From Sedimentisphaerales bacterium (GTDB taxonomy: Bacteria > Planctomycetota > Phycisphaerae > Sedimentisphaerales > SG8-4): a stretch of 6,941 nt of DNA. The notes beneath the pieces are model-generated. The model was not told the DNA's origin. It worked only from the letters and a program-made list of their open reading frames with translations, and made no database searches. A program made the position numbers and the translations under genes. This document shows, one piece after another, positions 1-5,500 of this stretch; the first letter of the stretch is position 1, and the number at the start of each line of letters is the position of its first letter. The stretch is from positions 1-6,941 of the forward strand of contig JAFGCA010000516.1 of the NCBI GenBank assembly GCA_016932895.1, in the 5' to 3' direction.

Positions 1-1
1 G

Positions 2-2536
2 GAGAAGATCAACCGGCTTCTCGTGAAGGAAGGCGACAAGCCGGAGATCCGCAACTACTGCCGCGAAGCCTGGGACGAGTTGAACGAGAAGAACCTGCTA
101 CCGCGCTTCCGTGACAAGTCCGGCGCGATCACCAGTGCCGAGTACATCGACCGGGCCGACGGGCTCAAGCGGCACATTCCCAACATATGCATCAAGATCC
201 CGACGGGCGGCGGCAAGACACTGCTCGCGGCCGCCGCCGTCGAACGGATCAATACCGACTACTTTCGCAGGCAGACCGGCCTTGTTCTGTGGGTCGTGCC
301 GTCGGACGCAATCTACCGGCAGACGTGGAAGAACCTGGCCAACCGCGAACATCCCTACCGCCAGATGCTCGAACGCGCATCCGGCGGCCGGGTGTGGATG
401 CTGGAAAAGATGGACGACTTCACCCGGCAGGATACCAACGAATACCTGTGCGTCATGCTGCTGATGCTCCAATCGTCGGCCCGCAAGAGTAAGGAAACGC
501 TCAAGATGTTTCAGGACAGCGGGAACTTCACCACGTTCTTTCCGGAAGTGGACGACCAGATTGCCAACAAGGCGCTGGCGCGCGAGATCCCGAACCTGGC
601 CCTGAACGACCTTGCCGACACCGGCTACACCGGCGACGGCGTGTCGCTGAAGCACAGCCTGGGCAACGCCCTGCGGATTGTGCGCCCCATCGTGATTATC
701 GACGAAGGGCACAAGGCGTATTCCGACACAGCGCGCGACACGCTCAACGGGTTCAATCCGTCGTTCATCATGGAGTTGTCGGCTACGCCGAACGCCGGCA
801 AGAAGCGCGTCAGCAATATCCTCGTGGACGTACCCGGCACGGCCCTCAAAGACGAAGAGATGATCAAGCTGCCGATCAACATCTTCAACTACGACCGCGC
901 CGACTGGAAGCACACACTCACACAGGCGCACGCGCAACTTGACGACCTCCAGAGGGCCGCCGGCGAATTGCAGGCAAATCAAAACCGGTATGTCCGGCCA
1001 ATCATGCTTGTGCGCGTGGACCGCACGGGGAAGGACCAGCGCGACAAGACCGAAATCCATGCCGAAGACGCGCGTGAGTACCTGATCGACAAGCTGGGCG
1101 TAAAGCCCGAAGCCATTCGGGTCAAGTCCGCCTCGCTGGATGAACTGGGCGACGAGGACTTGCTCGCCGATACGTGCGATGTACGCTTCATCATCACGAA
1201 GGATGCGCTGCGCGAGGGGTGGGACTGTCCCTTTGCCTACGTGCTGGCCATCCTGTCCCGCACGACGGCGCAGACCGCGCTTACACAAATGATCGGCCGC
1301 GTGCTCCGTGAGCCCGGCGCGCAGGCGACGGGTTTGCCCGCGCTCGATGAGTGCTATGTCTACTGTTTCGACCAGGAAGTCCAGCGCGCGGTTGAATCCG
1401 TGCGCAAGGGGCTCGAAGAAGAGGGGATGGGCGACCTCGGAGCCGATGTGCGGGATGGTACAGGCTCCACCGGACTGCAAGCGAAGCGCATCACGGTTGA
1501 GAGGCAGGCCAGGTTCAAGGGGTTGAAGATCTTCCTGCCTCGCGTTCTGCATCGGCAAAGCGACGGCGAATATCGGCCGCTGGACTACGACCGGGACATT
1601 CTTGCCGACATGGACTGGGAATCGCTCAGCTACCGGAAACGGGACGAATTCGAGCCGGAAGAACAGGACTACCTCCAGGAGACCCAGGCGCGGATGGACG
1701 TGACCGCGGCGGAAAACGGACACACGGCGTTTGTCGACGAGCAGCGTGTCGCGCGGACCGCAACGGCGGGCGAGCTGGATTCAGCGTTTCTGGTTCGCCT
1801 GCTTCTCGACGTGGTGCCGAACCCGTGGCAGGGGGCCCGGATTCTTGAGGATGCCCTCCGTGCGCTACGTGCCCGCGATTTCACGGAATCGCGCATCTAC
1901 GCCAATCGCATGGCGCTGATCAAGTCGATGAAGGCCGACCTCAAGGAACAGGTTGATGCCAGGGCGGAAGCGCTCTTCCACGAGAGACTCGAATCGGGTG
2001 CGATCACCTTTCGGCTGCTCAGCGCCGGGGATGACCGGCTCAACTGGAAGTTGGCCGAGACCATCGAGTATGAAGTCACCGATGCCGATCCGCTTCTGAA
2101 GAAGCGCAACGGTGAACCCCTCGAACGGTATCTGTTCGAGAAGGTGTATCAGAAGGACTTCAACGAGGAACTTGAGAAGCCCGTTGCGTGGTATCTCGAC
2201 GGCCAGAACGCCGTGAAATGGTGGCATCGGCTTGTGGCCAGGCAGGACTATTACGTTCAGGGCTGGCAGCGGCAACGGGTCTATCCCGACTTTCTGGCCT
2301 GTGTCCAGGAGACCGGGAACGGCTTTCGTTTCACGGTTCTGGAAACCAAGGGCCGGCAGCTCAAGGGCAACGACGACACGGAATACAAGCAACAGCTCTT
2401 CGATGTGCTGACCGAGTACTACGAGCACGTTGTCGATGCCGGGGAGCTCGAACTTGACCTGGGCGAGAACAAGATGCTGTTCAGGATGTTGCTACAGGAT
2501 ACGTGGGAGGAGCACATCAAGCCCGTTCTAGCGTGA
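2..2536 (+). CDS. Type III restriction enzyme Res-like subunit (DExH helicase plus nuclease), 5' partial
   Basis: ATP-dependent DNA translocase and endonuclease subunit of a type III-like restriction system, expected to act with a DNA methyltransferase (Mod) on foreign DNA in the cytoplasm. Counting from the GTG at 23, helicase motif I (Walker A) PTGGGKT is at residues 60-66, motif II DEGH at 227-230, motif III LSATP at 252-256, motif V-like REGWDCP at 397-403 and motif VI QMIGRVLREP at 422-431. A PD-(D/E)XK nuclease core follows near the C-terminus: YPDF with Asp756, then ETK with Glu774 and Lys776. Helicase followed by C-terminal nuclease is the Res order. The frame stays open upstream of the GTG to the first base of the window, so that GTG is probably internal and the N-terminus is missing. 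About 845 residues are visible against roughly 850-1000 in the family. No mod gene is in the window. All catalytic motifs look intact. A solitary helicase-nuclease defence protein is an alternative. Confidence 0.9.
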   Translation, partial: EKINRLLVKEGDKPEIRNYCREAWDELNEKNLLPRFRDKSGAITSAEYIDRADGLKRHIPNICIKIPTGGGKTLLAAAAVERINTDYFRRQTGLVLWVVPSDAIYRQTWKNLANREHPYRQMLERASGGRVWMLEKMDDFTRQDTNEYLCVMLLMLQSSARKSKETLKMFQDSGNFTTFFPEVDDQIANKALAREIPNLALNDLADTGYTGDGVSLKHSLGNALRIVRPIVIIDEGHKAYSDTARDTLNGFNPSFIMELSATPNAGKKRVSNILVDVPGTALKDEEMIKLPINIFNYDRADWKHTLTQAHAQLDDLQRAAGELQANQNRYVRPIMLVRVDRTGKDQRDKTEIHAEDAREYLIDKLGVKPEAIRVKSASLDELGDEDLLADTCDVRFIITKDALREGWDCPFAYVLAILSRTTAQTALTQMIGRVLREPGAQATGLPALDECYVYCFDQEVQRAVESVRKGLEEEGMGDLGADVRDGTGSTGLQAKRITVERQARFKGLKIFLPRVLHRQSDGEYRPLDYDRDILADMDWESLSYRKRDEFEPEEQDYLQETQARMDVTAAENGHTAFVDEQRVARTATAGELDSAFLVRLLLDVVPNPWQGARILEDALRALRARDFTESRIYANRMALIKSMKADLKEQVDARAEALFHERLESGAITFRLLSAGDDRLNWKLAETIEYEVTDADPLLKKRNGEPLERYLFEKVYQKDFNEELEKPVAWYLDGQNAVKWWHRLVARQDYYVQGWQRQRVYPDFLACVQETGNGFRFTVLETKGRQLKGNDDTEYKQQLFDVLTEYYEHVVDAGELELDLGENKMLFRMLLQDTWEEHIKPVLA

Positions 2537-2571
2537 AGTCAGCCGTCAGCGCCTCTCCCGTCTTCTTCTGC

Positions 2572-3486
2572 CTATGGCCGCGGGATTAGAACGTTCAGGC
2601 AGCGCGGGGCGGTCTCGACATGCAACTCACGCGGCGCGTCCACCAGCTCGCCGTCGATCTGGATCTCTGCCGCGTTTGCCCGCGTTGCGGTGAGCGAGCG
2701 AAAGCGTCGGAACACGACGCGCGGCAACTCCGCAATAGACCCCTTCAGCAAGCGGTGGATATTGGCGACCAGGACGGGAATATCCTGACGCCGCGCAACA
2801 ACAAGGTCCAGCATCCCATCGTCGGGTTGCGCGTCGCCGGATATGACCGCCCCGCCTCCGTACTGGGTCAGGTTAGCGATGGTGAAGACCACCGGATCGG
2901 GAAACGTCAGCACTTCGCCGGAATCCAGTTCCGCCGTGATTGCCTGCGGTTCGTATCCCAGGAACTCGTACACACCGGCGAAGACATAGGGCAGCACGCC
3001 CCGAACCGGGGATCGCTCGAACGACTTCACGAGCGCTGCGTCCCACGCCATGCTGCACGTGACCAGAAAGGGCCTGCTGTTGACCATGCCGACGTCGATC
3101 CTGTGCACATCAGCCGTGGCGAGAGTCTGCGCGGCTTCTTCGGGCTTCAGCGGAATACCGAAGTGACGCGCGAACCCGTTGCCGCTACCCATCGGGACGA
3201 CGCCGAGAACCGTGCTCGTGTTGACCAACTCGGAGGCAGTCGTATTGACCGTACCATCGCCGCCTACGACGAGAAGAATATCAAAGCCCTGCTCCACGGC
3301 ACGTCGTGCCTTGAGGCGCCCGTCTTCGGGATTGTGGCAGAATTGATACGACAGGTCATTCCTCGGCGTATCCCAATAGCGATCAAACGCTGCCTGCACA
3401 GCATTGAACGACCACATGAATCCGGATCGACGATTCACGAGTATCCGAACCCGTCGGGTTCTTGTTCTGTCGGTTGCTTCCTTCAT
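2572..3486 (-). CDS. Diacylglycerol kinase family lipid kinase (YegS/DgkB-like)
   Basis: Soluble or membrane-associated ATP-dependent kinase of the DAGK catalytic family, which phosphorylates diacylglycerol or a related lipid. Family members serve phospholipid recycling, and the substrate here cannot be told from sequence. Numbered from the ATG at 3486 (304 aa, the usual length of about 300), the nucleotide-binding GGDGT loop is at 75-79, the glycine-rich GSGNGFAR segment at 100-107, the QPDDGMLDL motif at 220-228 and IDGE near the C-terminus at 277-280. All four are hallmarks of the family. The frame can be extended 17 codons to a TTG at 3537, but the ATG places the conserved RVRILVNRRSG strand normally. 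Neither start has a clear Shine-Dalgarno. A weak minus-strand promoter (TTGTGT, 17-nt spacer, TATCTT; 3537 down to 3509) would make a leader of about 16 nt and overlaps the TTG, which also favours the ATG. The gene is convergent with the Res gene and divergent from the J-domain gene, so it is probably monocistronic. Confidence 0.9.
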   Translation of the reverse strand: MKEATDRTRTRRVRILVNRRSGFMWSFNAVQAAFDRYWDTPRNDLSYQFCHNPEDGRLKARRAVEQGFDILLVVGGDGTVNTTASELVNTSTVLGVVPMGSGNGFARHFGIPLKPEEAAQTLATADVHRIDVGMVNSRPFLVTCSMAWDAALVKSFERSPVRGVLPYVFAGVYEFLGYEPQAITAELDSGEVLTFPDPVVFTIANLTQYGGGAVISGDAQPDDGMLDLVVARRQDIPVLVANIHRLLKGSIAELPRVVFRRFRSLTATRANAAEIQIDGELVDAPRELHVETAPRCLNVLIPRP

Positions 3487-3559
3487 CAGTCTATCGTGTT
3501 TCAGTTCAAAGATACAATCTTTGCCCGGTTGACACAACGCGCGCGTGGGGACAATTCGG

Positions 3560-3588
3560 TTGATTGACGGTGCCGCCTTTGCTAGATT
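3560..3588 (+). promoter_or_regulatory. Candidate sigma-70-type promoter for the J-domain/c-di-AMP synthase operon
   Basis: TTGATT (3560-3565) and TAGATT (3583-3588) are separated by exactly 17 nt; each matches the housekeeping consensus at 4 of 6 positions. The predicted start point is near 3595, about 54 nt before the J-domain ATG. It lies in the short divergent gap between the lipid kinase and this operon, where a promoter is needed. Matches of this quality are common by chance. Confidence 0.35.
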
Positions 3589-3637
3589 TGAAGTGGTGCT
3601 GATCGAGGGTCAATCACAATGCAACAGCCACCGCTAT

Positions 3638-3643
3638 GGAGGT
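3638..3643 (+). promoter_or_regulatory. Ribosome binding site that decides the J-domain gene start
   Basis: GGAGGT ends 5 nt before the ATG at 3649. It supports that start over the in-frame ATG at 3619, which has its own weaker GAGGGT (3605-3610, 8 nt spacing). The extra ten residues from the upstream ATG would precede the conserved K-x-Y-Y opening of a J-domain. Confidence 0.6.
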
Positions 3644-3648
3644 GTTGT

Positions 3649-4077
3649 ATGGCCAAGAGTTATTACGCGATCCTCGGTATTACGGCGACGGCCAGCCAGT
3701 CCGATGTGAAAGCGGCCTATCGTCGCTTGGCGAAGGAATTCCATCCCGACCGCTACGCGGGGGCGGATCGACCGTTTTTGAAAGTGCAGGAGGCCTACTC
3801 CGTGCTCAGCGACTCCAGCAGACGCCGGGAGTATGATGCGGAGCTTTCGCGCGTCCGCCCGTCAGCGTCGGCACGGTCCCGGCCCGGACCTGGCCCGGAG
3901 CCACTGACGAGGCAGGGCTGGTCCGATCCCGCACCAGAACCCCTGGTGCCACGGGACGCACCCGCAGACATGGGCAAAGTCTCGCCGATTCGCTCGTTCC
4001 GGACCGTCACGCCCTCTTTCAACGATATCTTCGACTGGCTCTGGGATACGGTGCTTTTCAGGCCTTCTGCCGAGTAG
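3649..4077 (+). CDS. Minimal J-domain (DnaJ-like) co-chaperone
   Basis: Short J-domain protein (142 aa) predicted to recruit and stimulate the ATPase of an Hsp70 (DnaK) partner. The J-domain fills residues 4-63: KSYYAILGI at the start, the KAAYRRLAKE helix, the invariant HPD tripeptide at 32-34, then the FLKVQEAYSVLSD helix. No Gly/Phe-rich linker, zinc-finger repeats or DnaJ C-terminal substrate domain follows, so it is a class C (type III) J-protein and not DnaJ itself. Residues about 70-115 are rich in Pro, Arg and Ser and probably disordered. The end, around SFNDIFDWLWDTVLF (about 122-136), is hydrophobic and aromatic and could be an amphipathic partner-binding helix. The stop lies 4 nt before the next ATG, so the gene is very likely co-transcribed and perhaps translationally coupled with the c-di-AMP synthase gene. 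Its cellular target is unknown. Confidence 0.88.
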   Translation: MAKSYYAILGITATASQSDVKAAYRRLAKEFHPDRYAGADRPFLKVQEAYSVLSDSSRRREYDAELSRVRPSASARSRPGPGPEPLTRQGWSDPAPEPLVPRDAPADMGKVSPIRSFRTVTPSFNDIFDWLWDTVLFRPSAE

Positions 4078-4081
4078 AGCC

Positions 4082-5092
4082 ATGGCGGAGCCGATGCCAA
4101 ATCCAACGCCTGTCGACACGAACCTGACACATGCGCTGATCGATCACGCCGCCAAACTCTACGGGAAGGCGGCCGCGTCGGATATCCTGCTCTATGCTGA
4201 CGTCTTCGCCGACTTCTCCGAACTCAAGGCCATGCTTGCGTCCTTCCAGGGAATCAACTTCGTTCTGGCGACGCGGAATGAGCAGGCCGCCAGGACAGCG
4301 CTGGAGGCCGTCCGTGAGGTTGTGGTCGTTCCTGACATCCGCTTGACTCGCATGGGCCAGATTAAGGTCGCTGTTCTCGTGGGGCTCTCAACGGGTGTAT
4401 TTGAAAGGGGGGACCGGCTTGTATGCCTGTCGGGTATCGCCGAATCGGCGACGCTCGACACGATCGTCGTCATGGAGGTCGGCAAGGAATTTGAGATGTT
4501 TGCGCCGGCGGGGGAAGATGAGATCAGGGACAGCGTGAACACCGAAGTCTTCAACGAGGTGCTGAAGCTTGCCGTCACGCTGGGCAACGAAGGGCGTGAA
4601 GGGAAGCCGGTTGGAACGATGTTCGTGATCGGCGCAGCAAAGGAACTGGCCCCATATACGCGTCAGATGGTTCTAAACCCTTTTCGGGGCTATTCCGAGG
4701 ACGAGCGACGCATATTCGACCGCAATGTGCAGGAGACAATCAAGGAATTCTCCCTGATCGATGGAGCCTTTGTCATCACGAACGACGGCATCGTCGAAAC
4801 CGCCGGTGCATACCTTGTTCCTCCATCCTCCGCGGAAGACCTACCCCGCGGGCTTGGGGCCCGGCATCATGTCGCCGCCGGTCTAACGAGTTGCACGTCG
4901 GCTACCGCCATCACCGTGAGCGAATCGACGGGGACCGCGACCGTCTTCCAAAACGGCCGTATCTTCGTCGAGATCGAACCCCCCCGCCGGATCGGTGCGA
5001 AGACGCGTAAATCCGACGCATTCTTCGCGGACACCCTTGCCGAGAAGGGCCAGACGGTGCCTTGCGACGAAGATCCCAGTCATCAAGGCTGA
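4082..5092 (+). CDS. Diadenylate cyclase, DacZ-like (pyruvate-kinase-like domain plus DisA_N/DAC domain)
   Basis: Predicted to condense two ATP into the second messenger cyclic di-AMP in the cytoplasm. The C-terminal half is a DAC (DisA_N) domain: GREGKPVGTMFVIG at 171-184, the catalytic DGA at 227-229 within IDGAFVITNDGIVETAG, and the ATP-binding RHH at 261-263 within GLGARHHVAAGLTS, followed by VSESTGT and a QNG turn. Classical DisA and CdaA carry RHR; RHH is, to my knowledge, the form seen in archaeal DacZ-type enzymes. Residues about 15-140 (LVGLSTGVFERGDRLVCLSG, then a DTIVVMEV strand) resemble the C-terminal domain of pyruvate kinase, again as in DacZ. There are no membrane segments and no DisA DNA-binding helix-hairpin-helix domain. 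At 336 aa it looks complete. The ATG at 4082 has only a weak GAG upstream and is probably reached by coupling to the J-domain gene. An ATG at 4094, preceded by GGAG, is a possible alternative start. Confidence 0.88.
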   Translation: MAEPMPNPTPVDTNLTHALIDHAAKLYGKAAASDILLYADVFADFSELKAMLASFQGINFVLATRNEQAARTALEAVREVVVVPDIRLTRMGQIKVAVLVGLSTGVFERGDRLVCLSGIAESATLDTIVVMEVGKEFEMFAPAGEDEIRDSVNTEVFNEVLKLAVTLGNEGREGKPVGTMFVIGAAKELAPYTRQMVLNPFRGYSEDERRIFDRNVQETIKEFSLIDGAFVITNDGIVETAGAYLVPPSSAEDLPRGLGARHHVAAGLTSCTSATAITVSESTGTATVFQNGRIFVEIEPPRRIGAKTRKSDAFFADTLAEKGQTVPCDEDPSHQG

Positions 5093-5121
5093 GCATCTCC
5101 CTTCATCAAGTGATGCTGAGC
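5081..5121 (+). repeat. Short imperfect direct repeat with embedded dyads across the cyclase stop codon
   Basis: CATCAAG then GCTGAGC (5081-5094, containing the TGA stop) recurs as CATCAAG (5104-5110) and GCTGAGC (5115-5121), the second copy having four extra bases between the parts. The second copy also forms dyads: CATCA/TGATG around AG (5104-5115), and AGCATC (5092-5097) with GATGCT (5112-5117). There is no U-tract, so it is not a standard intrinsic terminator. It could be a small tandem duplication or a weak 3' hairpin. Confidence 0.4.
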
Positions 5122-5126
5122 GGTCG

Positions 5127-5219
5127 ATATCGCAGGTGGGTGTGTCGCTATGACGCACAACCGAAGGTGAAAATGACGTGCTGACGCGCCGTTGTGACAC
5201 AGTCAGCCTGCCGCGATAT
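5127..5219 (+). promoter_or_regulatory. Cluster of dyads: possible enhancer sites or a three-way-junction RNA
   Basis: Three inverted repeats nest: ATATCGC (5127-5133) with GCGATAT (5213-5219) on the outside; GTGTGTC (5140-5146) with GACGCAC (5152-5158, one G-T wobble, 5-base loop); and GCTGAC (5180-5185) with GTCAGC (5202-5207), whose loop contains the dyad TGTGACACA (5193-5201). They lie roughly 100-190 bp upstream of the predicted sigma-54 start, the usual distance for enhancer-binding-protein sites. If instead transcribed by read-through from the cyclase gene, they could fold as a three-way junction. I recognise no known riboswitch class. Confidence 0.3.
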
Positions 5220-5287
5220 GAAGAGTGGCGGCGTGTAACGGGTTGTTAATGAGGAAGATGCAATTGTCGCGCTCTCTGCAACGCCGG

Positions 5288-5304
5288 TTGGCACGGTGCC
5301 TGCT
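5288..5304 (+). promoter_or_regulatory. Sigma-54 (RpoN) -24/-12 promoter
   Basis: TTGGCACG (5288-5295), GTGC, then CTGCT (5300-5304) fits the consensus YTGGCACG-rNNN-TTGCW with a single mismatch (C for the first T of the -12 box). The invariant GG (5290-5291) and GC (5302-5303) are separated by exactly the required 10 nt. Transcription would begin about 5315, giving a leader of roughly 186 nt to the receiver gene. Such promoters need an activator ATPase bound upstream; none is encoded in this window. Confidence 0.6.
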
Positions 5305-5407
5305 ATTGCCCGAAGGCGAGAAAATCAAAACAGCAGGAGGATGTGCGTATATGCCGATGGTATGAGGCAACACATACGTGAGTGGGCGATTATGCGTCAC
5401 TCCAGAA

Positions 5408-5429
5408 CCGCGACAGTCGGATGTCGCGG
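5408..5429 (+). repeat. Perfect 8-bp inverted repeat (hairpin 1 of the receiver-gene leader)
   Basis: CCGCGACA (5408-5415) and TGTCGCGG (5422-5429) pair perfectly around the 6-nt loop GTCGGA. It is GC-rich, so it should be stable as RNA. It is not followed by a U-tract. Confidence 0.55.
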
Positions 5430-5431
5430 GA

Positions 5432-5445
5432 GAAACGCACGTTTC
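5432..5445 (+). repeat. 14-nt near-perfect palindrome (element 2 of the receiver-gene leader)
   Basis: GAAACG and CGTTTC flank a CA centre (5432-5445), two bases after hairpin 1. As DNA it has operator-like symmetry. As RNA it would form a 5-bp stem with the loop GCAC. Confidence 0.4.
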
Positions 5446-5456
5446 CCTTCTGAGAT

Positions 5457-5480
5457 CCGCCGCTGCTTCGGCAGTGGTGG
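5457..5480 (+). promoter_or_regulatory. UUCG-capped 10-bp hairpin abutting the ribosome binding site
   Basis: CCGCCGCTGC (5457-5466) pairs with GCAGTGGTGG (5471-5480), with two G-U wobbles, around a C(UUCG)G tetraloop, the exceptionally stable class. Only two bases separate the stem from GGGGAGGT (5483-5490), so it may hold the ribosome binding site exposed, or affect translation or mRNA stability. The absence of a U-tract argues against termination. Confidence 0.55.
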
Positions 5481-5482
5481 GC

Positions 5483-5490
5483 GGGGAGGT
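5483..5490 (+). promoter_or_regulatory. Ribosome binding site of the receiver-domain gene
   Basis: GGGGAGGT ends 10 nt before the ATG at 5501. The spacing is at the long end of normal but the match is strong, and no other start in the receiver reading frame has comparable support. Confidence 0.7.
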
Positions 5491-5500
5491 GGATTGAAAC

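Larger units (their letters stand above)
5093..5500. other. 408-bp intergenic region without a convincing gene
   Basis: No open frame here looks like a conserved protein. The left part (5093-5280) holds several dyads. The centre holds a sigma-54 promoter motif (5288-5304). The right part (about 5315-5500) would be the transcribed leader of the receiver gene, with one orphan Shine-Dalgarno and three inverted repeats. It reads as a regulatory region for the downstream gene. Confidence 0.65.

Noticed and set aside
98..1723. 541-codon open frame on the minus strand opposite the Res gene
   Set aside because: It lies wholly within a gene with intact helicase motifs, its product matches no domain I recognise, and long antisense frames are expected in GC-rich coding DNA.
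2537..2571. Bidirectional intrinsic terminator between the convergent genes
   Set aside because: Only a weak GAAG/CTTC pairing with a long loop is present; no GC-rich stem with a U-tract.
2620..3567. 315-codon plus-strand frame opposite the lipid kinase
   Set aside because: The minus strand carries GGDGT, GSGNGFAR and the other kinase motifs; the plus-strand product shows none of a known family.
5127..5219. Known c-di-AMP or c-di-GMP riboswitch next to the cyclase gene
   Set aside because: Despite a GACGCA phrase, the conserved core elements I would expect of ydaO-type or GEMM riboswitches are not visible by eye. A covariance-model search would settle it.
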